NCBI RefSeq assembly: GCF_030052815.1
Contig: NC_079495.1
Location: 113,113,677-113,177,676, forward strand
From: Hevea brasiliensis
Lineage: Eukaryota > Streptophyta > Magnoliopsida > Malpighiales > Euphorbiaceae
Length of the DNA: 64,000 bases
Direction of reading: 5' to 3'
This document shows positions 1 to 10,776 of this stretch, one piece after another. The number at the start of each line of letters is the position of its first letter. The stretch's first letter is position 1. Both the position numbers and the translations under genes were made by a program. Under the pieces are notes generated by a model, which made no database searches, was not told the DNA's origin, and worked only from the letters and a program-made list of their open reading frames with translations.

Positions 1-1207
1 ATATGGACCAACTGGTCCCATGATAACATTCTTTTAAGGCCTATTTCTCTATCTGGAATGGCAAGAGTAGTATAGAGGCTTGTAAAATGTTCTTTTTTAT
101 TCTGCTAGTTGCCATGGGCTTTAACAAGTTGGTCATTTTCATTTTGGGTAGGTAGGCTTTATTGGTGTTTACAAAGATCAGTTTATTATTGGGAAATTTT
201 GGGCTGAGGTAGAGATGGGTTCAAATTAATGGATGGGCCCATGAAAAGGAGTTTCTCTAAGTTAGATAAAGTACCATGTGGAAAGGTTGAGGTGTGAGAG
301 GAAATAGTGATGGATGTAGGTTTGTGTAAAAAGCTTAAAACTATTGCTTGGAAGTGCTGCATCAACTAAGGGTGGTTTTTAAAAAAGGTTTCTAGAGATA
401 TATGTTTAATGCCTATGGAGTCAAGGTACTTTTAGAAGTAATAAGGGGTTTGGCTATCCGCAAACACTTTTGGCTGACCGACACTAGGAGGCATGAGTGT
501 GGGGTCATGACTTGAGGTTTCCAAAAAATGGAAAGCCACTAAAAACTATTATTCATCTGGTTTAAGCTAACTCTTTTAAGCAATAACTGGTAAGGCAACT
601 TGAGATTAGGAATTAAAGGTGGTTTTTTTTTTTTTTTTGGGGGGGGGGGGGAGGGATTAAAAAGGTTGATGTGAAGATGGGCTATGGAGTTAATGGGTTA
701 AACAAAAGTTTAACAGAAAAGGAGGAAGGGTTTATGTGGCCGATTAAGTGTTTTAATGATTGGGTATTAAAAATTTCCTTCTTAGATGAGAGAGGGGGAG
801 AAGAGGGCTGGGGAAGGATGTGATGAGTATTTTCTAAGGAAGATTGTAACATGGAAGTGTTTTATATTGAAAAGTTAAGTAACAAATTGGTACTTGAAGA
901 AGTGGCCGAGGAGATGGGTGAATTGTTATTTCTACTAGGTGTCGATACTTTCAACTAGGGACCATAACCACATTTCAAAGGTAAGGAAGAATTAATATGC
1001 TTAAGTGGCAATGGACTATTATGCTTCAAATGACTCAGTAATGAGAGGTTTGTCAATCCTTACCACCTTTCTGATTTGCAGGAGGTGTGGTTGCCAATGA
1101 GACCTCTTTGAGTGAAATTGTGTTTCCACATGGCTGCTAATGAAATCGCCAATAGTTTTTGCATTATGAATTATTAGCTTTTTTAGTAAGAGTTCGAAAA
1201 CTTATAC
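1..1207 (-). other. Decayed continuation of a LINE ORF1, no intact gene
   Basis: This stretch lies downstream, on the minus strand, of the DUF4283-like fragment. Around 950-1,000 the minus strand reads a degraded knuckle-like KCGYG..LK pattern with a stop inside, as expected for the CCHC knuckle that follows DUF4283 in plant L1 ORF1 proteins. The rest (1-900) shows no credible coding. It contains a T16/G12 homopolymer tract near 621-651. The assignment is inferred from position and one weak motif. Confidence 0.4.
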
Positions 1208-1618
1208 CTAGGTCAAAGAGACGTTAAATGTAAGTTCTACAAAACCTAAGTCTAGTGGCCATTCCCTAATTGAGATATGTTGATTTTGTATGTTCCATGA
1301 TCTATTTTCCAGCACATAGGTAGAGTCAACCTCATGATAGAATGAAAAGAGGAAAACATTATCTCCTTTGTTGGTAACTTGGAAATCCTTCCTTGTGTGC
1401 CACGATATAAAGAACACTACTTTAACTACGACTAAACTAGAGGTCTTAGTTAAGATGATCTTCCCCACTAGCAGCTTTTGTTGTAGAAGGAATCCCTTTT
1501 TCTCATCGGATTCCAAATCAAGAATGGAATCCATACAATTTAAATTTTTTGCTTTGTCGATGAGGTCTGAGACTAAAGTATTAAGTTCTGACATTATACT
1601 GCTGTAGAGTTGAGACAA
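1208..1618 (-). pseudogene. LINE ORF1 fragment with DUF4283 domain
   Basis: A 136-residue open frame. Residues about 45-125 fit DUF4283, the N-terminal domain of plant L1-type LINE ORF1 proteins: an LVGKIIL start, an ISWHTRKDFQV segment, then NVFLFSFYHEVDSTYVLE, SWNI and IREWPLDL. In full LINEs this protein binds the element RNA and carries a CCHC knuckle further on. Here the frame stops after the DUF4283 region and the knuckle is decayed, so this is a relic. The region upstream on the minus strand is interrupted at 1,711 by the LTR element; 9,635 onward may be its displaced 5' flank. Confidence 0.7.
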
Positions 1619-1706
1619 GTATGCAAAGTAGCATGGAATGGTAAAGATTAAATGTGGCTTTGATGAAGGAGAGTAGAAGGTTTGAATGGTGAAGTAATAT
1701 GTGAGG
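1619..1706. other. Short flank of the LTR element, no gene
   Basis: Non-coding flank between the LINE ORF1 relic and the target-site duplication of the large-LTR element. Confidence 0.4.
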
Positions 1707-1711
1707 CAAGT
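1707..1711. repeat. Target-site duplication CAAGT, left copy
   Basis: CAAGT immediately precedes the TGTGACACC start of the LTR. The same five bases follow the far LTR at 9,630-9,634. A 5-bp duplication is the size made by gypsy integrases, so it fixes both ends of the element. Confidence 0.9.
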
Positions 1712-2713
1712 TGTGACACCCCTTACCCGACTACAGTGTAGCCGAGCAAGTTATGCCACTCAGTGTGCCGAGCACTCTATTTTTATCTTAATTAATTTTT
1801 TTATCATAATTTTAAATATAACTTGTGAAATATAATTCATTTTAAGCCATTTATCGAAATTATTATTTCTTTGAGGTTCTGGAAATTTTAAAGAAAATCC
1901 GGCAGAATACCGGCTAAAAATGGAGAAAACAGTTCTTCGGAACCCGTGAAAAACACTTCTTATATTCATTTTCCATCATCTCAACTCCATTTATCAAATT
2001 CTCAACAATGTTCAATCTCAGTTCTCATTCATCCATCTCATATGATACCATGCATATATCATAGATAAACATTCACTTTTCCATTTACAACCACACTTTT
2101 CATTAATTACATGAATATCAAAATACATTACATAAGTTTCAAATACATATGAGAAAATAAAATCAATTACAAAATACCAAAATGACATCTAGCGTCCTAC
2201 CAATGCATCAGACGGTGAGGTGACACGCACACTATGCGAGCGTGAGGCCTTACCGAATCACTGGTCTCGGCCCTCTCTGTCAAATCTTGATTACTACGCG
2301 TTGCAAAGCGGCGCTAAGCATAAAGCTTAGTGGTGCAAATAATAAAATAGAAAGAAATAATATGCAAATAAAAATCATAATTTCTTAGCCATTGTGTTCA
2401 TAAGAACTGAATAATTACCAACTTAGTGTTTAGTCGAGGGCTAATCTTGTTTTATGATATTAACTTCTTCATGACTTTTAAGTTTCTTTGTATTCTATCG
2501 TAATCATTCCTGATATTTAGTTTTCGTATTTTCTTTAACAATCAGTTCAATTACAGTTATACTTTTCCATGCCCAAGTAACCTATCGAGCGATCGATCGA
2601 TAACGGGTCGTTGGCACTGGACATCGCGGTGCCTCGGGCCGTCATACCATGGGACGCAGAACGTCAACCACGTATGCAGTCAGTATGGCTAAAAAGCCAT
2701 GATATCACACAAT

Positions 2714-2789
2714 CGGCATAAAAGCCATGAATACGGGCATAAAAGCCATGGATACGGGCATAAAGCCATGAATACAGGCATAAAGCCTT
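2714..2789. repeat. Four-unit tandem repeat inside the LTR
   Basis: Four imperfect 19-21-bp units of the form GGCATAAAAGCCATGRATAC, the last truncated to GGCATAAAGCC. The same array occurs in the other LTR at 7,251-7,329, so it predates or came with the insertion. Each unit holds a GGC...GCC inverted pair. Confidence 0.8.
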
Positions 2790-4354
2790 TCCTTTCGCAG
2801 TACTGCTAAAACAATACCCTATTGGCATGCCAAACTATCCAAACCAATCACATTAGGCCTACTAGGGCATTTTGCATTTTTAAGTTTCACAATTTTTGAA
2901 TTTCAAGTTTTCATGTCACTATTCATTTCATTAGTCAACTAAAATGTTGACTTTTGCATAAACAATAGGTACATTGGTTTTAATACTCCCAACATACCAC
3001 ATTTTGTATTCAAAACTTGTTAGTTTTGGTCATTTTCTCAAAGTTTAGGTCATTTTGACAAAATTGCCAATTTTTTTGGTTTTGGTGTCACTATTCACCT
3101 CATTGGTCAACAAAAATGTTGACTTTTAGAATAAAAATGTGTACATTGACTTTGGCACTCCCAACATACCACATTCGGTGTTAAAAACTTGTTGGCATTA
3201 AGTGTTAATACCATTTCCAAGCATTAAACCAAAGGAGCAGATTTTTCAGTTTTGGTGAGTCAAATTCACTGTTCCATTGGACACTGTTACTGTTGGAATT
3301 TGAAGAAATTTAAAACATGAAAGTTGTTCCTTATTTTGTCTAGTTGAATTTCCTTTTTTGAATCACTCCATTTGGAGTTTTGTAGCTCTATATATGGCTC
3401 AAAAACCCAAGCTGTCCAGATATGCATTCTGCAGAAATTTACCATATCTACAGTGCATGAACAGTAACTTGAGTCACTTGGTTGAATGGGTTCTGGCCAT
3501 AATTCGGGGTAGGTTCCTTCATGAAAGTTATTTTTCTATGTCTTAACTTGTTGCTGTAAAAATTTCAGGTCAATTGACCAAATCTACAGTGAGTTATGGC
3601 CAAATGAACAGTTACTATTCATTTGGTCAATTCTGCAGAGGCAGTTTCAGGGTATCCGGATTGGGGCCAAGTTTTGGTCCTCTTGCTTTGGTCTTTTGGG
3701 CATGGTTTCTTCAGCAAAAATGTGCCATTATAAGCCTAGTTTCATGTCCAATTGGCCAAACACCAATTGGACTAGCACAGCCCAAGTTATGGCAGTGCAA
3801 AGGGACTGAATTTTCAGTCCCTATGTCTGGGCAGTTTGCAACCTCACTTTGCAATCTCATTTTTCAGTCCATTTGTTGGTCAATCTACCTAAAATGGTCA
3901 CTAATTGACCATTAAAATGTTCTCTAATCAATTCATAATCCAAGTCCACACTTTATTCCCAAAACCCTAGCTCAAATTCAAGATTTTGTACAAGTTACCC
4001 TAGTTGACTAACTAACTCATTTCCTTATGTTTATATACTTTATTCATGATTTCTAATTCATTCCAAGTCCATTCAAAAACACTCAATCCTATTTCTCCCT
4101 AGGGCAGCCGAAATTTATGGAGTACATATACATAAATTTCATCCACTTAATTTACAAATTCTTGCTAAATTCAAGTTCCTATGCATGAAATTAAAGAGTT
4201 TTTGATATATAGTGCACTAACCTCTTGTAGCTTAAATCCAAGCCAACCCAAACTTCAATTTCTTCTCCTCTTTTAGCTCCCAAAATATTAAGCAAGGTTC
4301 TAGGGTAAAATTTAGTGTTGGGAACTCAAGGAAATATGGTGGGAGTTTAGGGTT

Positions 4355-4564
4355 TCATGAGCTTGCCAAGCTCATCAATGGAGGGAGATGGGAAGAGTCA
4401 CGTTTTGGGGAAGAAGAAGAAGAAGAAGAATGGCTGCTGTAATTTGTGTTATTTTGGTCTTCATTTATGTCTTTTAATAGTTTAGTCAAATGGTAGCTTA
4501 TTTGTGTTTGGTCACTATTTGTAAATGACATCATCAAGATGTCATAATTGAGCTTTTTCTTCAT
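4355..4564 (-). other. Small open frame kept in both LTRs (69 / 68 residues)
   Basis: An open frame starting MKKKLNYDILMMSF and ending in a serine-rich tail lies here and again at 8,901-9,107. The copies differ by one serine codon in the AGA/TCT-type run and a few substitutions, and both stay open. It lies about 500-700 bases into the LTR on the element's sense strand, where an LTR transcript leader could carry it. LTR identity alone would preserve it, so coding is unproven. Confidence 0.25.
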
Positions 4565-5073
4565 TTTCTTTCCTTTCCTCCACTAATCATTTTCAATTTG
4601 ATTTCTAGTAATGTTTATTCATATTTTATGTTATATTAATTATTTACTCAACTGGGCAAGTCGGCCAAAAATCACCTCGGAAGGCGAAATGACCAAAATG
4701 CCCTCCGTTTGGCTTAACGGGTCAAAATTGTCTGTACCGATTGAAAAATTTTTCTAGGTATTTTCTTGGCATTCTAATGCCATGGGAACCTCAATAACCC
4801 TTCTCTGGAGTCCCAAAAATTATTTTATAATTTTTCCCCCCGGTCTAGGGCTCCTCGTTGCGAACCGCAACTTACCTCTGTTACCCATCGCTTGGGCAGG
4901 CTCTTTTGACTTAATCAGATTTTATTTCTAAAATTTTTACTAAATTTTTCTCATTAATATTTGAGTTAATTATGGTCCTCACTTAAATTTACTTATTTTT
5001 CCTGACGTTCTAGTCTGTCCGACCGACACCGTCACCGAATAAGATCATGGAATTGCTACGGAGGATGTTACAA

Positions 5074-5084
5074 CTCTTCCTCTT
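5074..5084 (-). other. Polypurine tract of the gag-only element
   Basis: On the minus strand AAGAGGAAGAG stands one base before the 3' LTR start TGTAACATCC. This is the expected position and composition of the plus-strand primer. Confidence 0.75.
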
Positions 5085-5259
5085 ATAAAAATTTCTTCCT
5101 AGAAATTTACTGTGTGTAGGTATCTAAAACAATTCTTTTACCTTTCTATTGCTCCCTCTGTCTACTTCTTTTATATATATGGTACTATTTAGTTTTTTTT
5201 TTCGAATCTATCATTATACACTTAGGCATATCAGAAGGGAAGGATACTTTACCTCAAAT

Positions 5260-6124
5260 TCACATTTGGGGCTTCTTGCTCCTCTCCGGCTTGGTGACAT
5301 TTGAAAGTGGTGTTACTGTTGTACTTGGTCCTTCCACGGCCTGCATGCAGGTCCGTGGTAAATTCCTCTTAGGACAATCTTTCAGACGATGGTCTGTGGC
5401 CCCACATCTATAACAGGATCTAGTCAATCCCCTACATTCACCTTTATGCCACTTGTTACAATGGCCACATTTTCTTGCTAATCCTGGCGCACTCACTATT
5501 AGTGTTTCTGGTTGATCTCTCCTGGGTATAGGCTTGGGTCTAGATCTCCTACTTTGATCATATGTCTGACTTAACTGTTCTCTCGGCCTCTTATTACTAG
5601 GTGTCCAAATTTCCTCTTTTCTTTGATCACCACTCCTCTTCTGCTCCTCTTCATGAACACAGTAATATATTTCTTCTGAACTCTATCGTAAAGAATTCCC
5701 AAGTTATGTCGGCTGGTGGCACTACCTTGGTTACGACATCCCACCACCGATATGCAGCTTCTTGTAACAAAGAAACTGCACACTCCAAACTCTGTTCTGG
5801 TGTGCAATGGAGCTGCTGCAGGACTCTTTCAGTCCTTTCTAACCAATACTTAGCCGCTGCAGAATCGTCTTCCTTTCGACCATTGAAATCTACAGCTCCA
5901 TACTTCCTAATTTTTCCAAGAGGTGATTTCTGCTGAGATAGTGGTGGAATAACCCCAGTCATCTGTCGAAAGAATCCAGTCATCTGCTCAAACAAGGCCT
6001 GTTGGGGTTGTACAGCACCTCTTGCCTTTGGTGGAGCAGGATCTCCCCGATTTCCAATATCACTCCCAGTCGGGATATGACTTACTACTTCTTCTTCCAC
6101 TGCCCTCTGCGATGAAGGGTCCAT
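5260..6124 (-). pseudogene. Damaged gag of the gag-only element (retrotrans_gag plus CCHC knuckle)
   Basis: Starts MDPSSQRAVEEEV at 6,124. The first 150 residues hold the capsid-like retrotrans_gag region, with FNGRKEDDSAAAKYWLERTE and a later YRWWDVV motif, as in Ty3/gypsy Gag. Near 5,650-5,670 the frame breaks after EFRR, and most of the region that normally follows is missing. A different frame then continues as KRSGDQRKEEIW into a basic stretch and the nucleic-acid-binding part (5,380-5,460), with CGHC and a CYRCGATDHRLKDC knuckle. The product would package element RNA; as it stands, no full Gag could be made. After the stop at 5,260 only about 190 bases remain before the polypurine tract, so no pol was ever retained here. 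Confidence 0.85.
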
Positions 6125-6229
6125 ATCCTATTTAACAAAGACAAACAGATCTGCGTTAGTGTCACCTCGACTCTTACAAATGCAATGCATGGTATGGACT
6201 CAATCTAGGCCCAGAAACGCCTAAACCGT

Positions 6230-6241
6230 GCTCTGATACCA
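6230..6241 (-). other. Primer-binding site, initiator Met-tRNA type
   Basis: The minus strand reads TGGTATCAGAGC, complementary to the 3' end of plant initiator Met-tRNA, five bases inside the 5' LTR. This is the usual primer of plant gypsy and copia elements and fixes the element's orientation. Confidence 0.9.
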
Positions 6242-6246
6242 CTAAA

Positions 6247-9200
6247 TGTGACACCCCTTACCCGACTACAGTGTAGCCGAGCAAGTTATGCCACTCAGTG
6301 TGCCGAGCACTCTATTTTTATCTTAATTAATTTTTTTATCATAATTTTGAATATAACTTGTGAAATATAATTCATTTTAAGCCATTTATCGAAATTATTA
6401 TTTCTTTGAGGTTCCGAAAATTTTAAAGAAAATCCGGCAGAATACTGGCTAAAAATGGAGAAAACAGTTCTTCAGAACCCGTGAAAAACACTTCCTATAT
6501 TCATTTTCCATCATCTCAACTCCACTTATCAAATTCTCAACAATGTTCAATCTCAGTTCTCATTCATCCATCTCATATGATACCATGCATATATCATAGA
6601 TAAACATTCACTTTTCCATTTACAACCACACTTTTCATTAATTACATGAATATCAAAATACATTACATAAGTTTCAAATACATATGAGAAAATAAAATCA
6701 ATTACAAAATACCAAAATGACATCTAGCGTCCTACCAATGCACTGCAGACAGTGAGGTGACACAGACACTATGCAGAACTGTGAGCTGCCTTACCGAATC
6801 TGTGGTCTACTGGCCCTCTGTCAAATCTTCAGTACCTACGCGTTGCAAAAGCGACGCGCTAAGCATAAAGCTTAGTGGTGCAAATAATAAAATAGAAAGA
6901 AATAATATGCAAATAAAAATCATAATTTCTTAGCCATTGTGTTCATAAGAACTGAATAATTACCAACTTAGTGTTTAGTCGAGGGCTAATCTTGTTTTAT
7001 GATATTAACTTCTTCATGACTTTTAAGTTTCTTTATATTCTATCGTAATCATTCCTGATATTTAGTTTTCGTATTTTCTTTAACAATCAGTTCAATTACA
7101 GTTATACTTTTCCATGCCCAAGTAACCTATACTGAATGACTTTCGATAACGTCGTTGGCACTGGACACGCGGTGCCTCGGGCGTCATACCATGGGGCCTT
7201 GAGCGTCAACCACGTGATAAGTATGGCTAAAAAGCCATGATATCACACAATCAGCATAAAAGCCATGAATACGGGCATAAAAGCCATGGATACGGGCATA
7301 AAGCCATGAATACAGGCATAAAGCCTTTCCTTTCGCAGTACTGCTAAAACAATACCCTATTGGCATGCCAAACTATCCAAACCAATCACATTAGGCCTAC
7401 TAGGGCATTTTGCATTTTTAAGTTTCACAATTTTTGAATTTCAAGTTTTCATGTCACTATTCATTTCATTAGTCAACTAAAATGTTGACTTTTGCATAAA
7501 CAATAGGTACATTGGTTTTAATACTCCCAACATACCACATTTTGTATTCAAAACTTGTTAGTTTTGGTCACTTTCTCAAAGTTTAGGTCATTTTGGAAAA
7601 ATTGCCAATTTTTTTGGTTTTGGTGTCACTATTCACCTCATTGGTCAACAAAAATGTTGACTTTTAGAATAAAAATGTGTACATTGACTTTGACACTCCC
7701 AACATACCACATTTGGTGTTTAAAACTTGTTGGCATTAAGTGTTAATACCATTTCCAAGCATTAAACCAAAGGAGCAGATTTTTCAGTTTTGGTGAGTCA
7801 ACTTCACTGTTCCATTGGACACTGTTACTGTTCGAATTTGAAGAAATGTAAAACATGAAAGTTGTTCCTTATTTTGTCTAGTTGAATTTCCTTTTTTGAA
7901 TCACTCCATTTGGAGTTTTGTAGCTCCATATATGGCTCAAAAACCCAAGCTGTCCGGATATGCATTCTGCAGAAATTTACCATATCTACAGTGCATAAAC
8001 AGTAACTTGAGTCACTTGGTTGAATGGGTTCTGGCCATAATTTGGGGTAGGTTCCTTCATGAAAGTTGTTTGTCTATGTCTTAACTTGTTGCTGTAAAAA
8101 TTTCAGGTCAATTGACCAAATCTACAGTGAGTTATGGCCAAATGAACAGTTACTGTTTATTTGGTCAATTCTGCAGAGGCAGTTTCAAGGTATCCGGATT
8201 GGGGCCAAGTTTTGGTCCTCTTGCTTTGGTCTTTTGGGCATGGTTTCTTCAGCAAAAATGTGCCATTATAAGCCTAGTTTCATGTCCAATTGGCCAAACA
8301 CCAATTGGACTAGCACAGCCCAAGTTATGGCAGTGCAAAGGGACTGAATTTTCAATCCCTATGCTGCTGTCCTAGGCAGTTTGCAACCTCACTTTGCAAT
8401 CTCATTTTTCAGTCCATTTGTTGGTCAATCTACCTAAAATGGTCACTAATTGACCATTAAAATGTTCTCTAATCAATTCATAATCCAAGTCCACACTTTA
8501 TTCCCAAAACCCTAGCTCAAATTCAAGATTTTGTACAAGTTACCCTAGTTGACTAACTAACTCATTTCCTTATGTTTATATACTTTATTCATGATTTCTA
8601 ATTCATTCCAAGTCCATTCAAAAACACTCAATCCTATTTCTCCCTAGGGCAGCCGAAATTTATGGAGTACATATACATAAATTTCATCCACTTAATTTAC
8701 AAATTCTTGCTAAATTCAAGTTCCTATGCATGAAATTAAAGAGTTTTTTTATATATAGTGCACTAACCTCTTGTAGCTTAAATCCAAGCCAACCCAAACT
8801 TCAATTTCTTCTCCTCTTTTAGCTCCCAAAATATTAAGCAAGGTTCTAGGGTAAAATTTAGTGTTGGGAACTCAAGGAAATATGGTGGGAGTTTAGGGTT
8901 TCATGAGCTTGCCAAGCTCATCAATGGAGGGAGATGGGAAGAGTCACGTTTTGGGGAAGAAGAAGAAGAAGAATGGCTGCTGTAATTTGTGTTATTTTGG
9001 TCTTCATTTATGTCTTTTAATAGTTTAGTCAAATGGTAGCTTATTTGTGATTGGTCACAATTTGTAAATGACATCATCAAGATGTCATAATTGAGCTTTT
9101 TCTTCATTTTCTTTCCTTTCCTCCACTAATCATTTTCAATTTGATTTCTAGTAATGTTTATTCATATTTTATGTTATATTAATTATTTACTCAACTGGGC

Positions 9201-9629
9201 AAGTCGGCCAAAAATCACCTCGGAAGGCGAAATGACCAAAATGCCCTCCGTTTGGCTTAACGGGTCAAAATTGTCTGTACCGATTGAAAAATTTTTCTAG
9301 GTATTTTCTTGGCATTCTAATGCCATGGGAACCTCAATAACCCTTCTCTGGAGTCCCAAAAATTATTTTATAATTTTTCCCCTGGGTCTAGGGCTCCTCG
9401 TTGCGAGAACCGCAACTTACCTCTGGTTACCCATCGCTTGGGCACCGGCTCTTTTGACTTAACTGTATTTTATTTCTAAAATTTTTACTAAATTTTTCTC
9501 ATTAATATTTGAGTTAATTATGGTCCCTCACTTAAATTTACTTATTTTTCCGGACGTTCTAGCTGTCCGGACCGACACCGGTCACCGGAACAGTAGACTG
9601 TGCGGAATTGCTACCGGGAGGATGTTACA
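6247..9629 (-). repeat. 5' LTR of the gag-only element
   Basis: TGTGACACC to GATGTTACA, 3,383 bp, partner of 1,712-5,072. Its GC-rich patches look more regular than those of the other copy. For example its last 100 bases keep GTCCGGACCGACACCGGTC, a form also found at the ends of the Tekay LTRs, whereas the left copy lacks a base at each CCGG. Confidence 0.92.
7251..7329. repeat. Four-unit tandem repeat inside the LTR, second copy
   Basis: Same CATAAAGCCATG array as at 2,714-2,789. One of the few differences is AGCATAAA for GGCATAAA in the first unit. Confidence 0.8.
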
Positions 9630-9634
9630 CAAGT
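9630..9634. repeat. Target-site duplication CAAGT, right copy
   Basis: CAAGT directly follows the terminal TTACA of the LTR and matches 1,707-1,711. Confidence 0.9.
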
Positions 9635-10776
9635 AGCAAGTAAAGAGATTTAAACAAAAATGAACAAAGTAAGAAATTGGAAGGAAAACAGGAACACTAA
9701 CACTAACACTCAAGAGCCAAACCCTAAAGGACAAGAAGCCAACGCTTCTAGTCTTTATTGCACCTGCTAAATTATGATTGATTCACACTTAGGATGACTC
9801 AAAGGTCTTTGGCAAATGAGATTTTGTCAAAAGAGAGGCGACACTGACATTGAATTTGCTGGGTCAATGAAATTGAGTCAAATTGGTTGCACAACTCAAT
9901 CTTGACTGCCAAGTGTTAAGGACAGCTCAAGTGACACATTGTCTAATGCCTTTTAGAAGCCCTTCCACATGCATCTTATGTGATTGTCAAAACATGGAGT
10001 CATTTTCGTGAAATGATAGGTCATTTTGCATAATCAAACCCTTGGTCAACCCTTTCTATTTTTAGAGGATTTTCTCAAACTTTAGAAATTTGTCAAAAAT
10101 TCTACATATTTTTTTTTTAAAAAAAAGAATCTAATGGCAAAAATTTTAGAAAATTTTAACATTTATTTTGATGGCATTTTCAAAAATTTTCAAGTATTGA
10201 AATATTTGAGAGAAGCAATAAATTATTTATGAAAAAAATGATAGTTAAAATTAATTATATTTGAAGTAACATTTCTTTTAGATGTATTTAATTATTAATA
10301 ATTAATTTTATTTTAAATAATATTAAATAAAATACAATAATTTGATTCATTAAATTAATCCCCCATGCACACATATCTAAGTGTAACTTACAAAATGAAA
10401 TCGTTACCTTTTCCCTCATAAATACTTTTTATCTTCCATTTCAAAATGATTAGGTTATTTTTACAGTATTATAAACTTATAAAACTCTTACTTTTCTTTT
10501 GATATGGGTAAAAGTTTAAATTATAAAACGCATTTATAGACCACCAAGCTATATATGCCATTTTTAGCTTACTAAAAGCCTTTTTGATTTCAACAATAAG
10601 GTCATCAATTAGTGATTAACAACTATTAGCCATGGCAAGTGATTACACTTATTGAAAAACATTTGTATGCATAACTTAAGGATTGAAATTATGATTAAAT
10701 TATAAAATGACCAACAAAGAATTTTTCTTTTTAGGAACAATATGAATATTAACATTATTTCCACATATAAAATGAC
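9635..10776. other. AT-rich stretch without a recognisable gene
   Basis: The first ~150 bases may be the displaced 5' flank of the LINE ORF1 relic at 1,208-1,618. The rest is AT-rich with no open frame of note. Confidence 0.4.

Larger units (their letters stand above)
1712..5072 (-). repeat. 3' LTR of the gag-only element
   Basis: Begins TGTGACACC and ends GATGTTACA on the plus strand. It aligns along its full length with 6,247-9,629. Long tracts such as 2,900-4,350 are nearly identical to the partner, while CG-containing patches (2,205-2,330, 2,580-2,690, 4,840-5,060) differ strongly. It contains four tandem CATAAAGCC units and many TTGAC cores. Confidence 0.92.
1712..9629 (-). mobile_element. 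Gag-only (TR-GAG-like) gypsy LTR retrotransposon, non-autonomous
   Basis: A 7.9-kb element with direct LTRs of 3,361 and 3,383 bp around a 1,174-bp interior, flanked by CAAGT. Read on the minus strand it runs 5' LTR (6,247-9,629), initiator-Met primer site (6,230-6,241), damaged gag with one knuckle (5,260-6,124), purine tract (5,074-5,084) and 3' LTR (1,712-5,072). LTR ends are TGTAACATCC and GGTGTCACA on that strand. There is no room for, and no trace of, protease, reverse transcriptase, RNase H or integrase, so mobility needed proteins from another element. The plan matches terminal-repeat retrotransposons with a GAG domain (TR-GAG). Gag resembles Tekay-type gypsy Gag. Matching ends and high LTR identity suggest a fairly recent insertion. 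Confidence 0.9.

Noticed and set aside
1368..1607. Plus-strand frame opposite the DUF4283 fragment
   Set aside because: Shadow frame; the minus strand carries the recognisable domain.
2714..2789. Short regular repeats reminiscent of a CRISPR array
   Set aside because: Head-to-tail units without spacers, inside a plant LTR.
3358..3915. Open frames in the LTR shared with 7,896-8,375, and similar ones at 35,851 and 44,219
   Set aside because: They lie antisense to the element and are conserved only because LTR pairs are near identical; frames break between the pairs.
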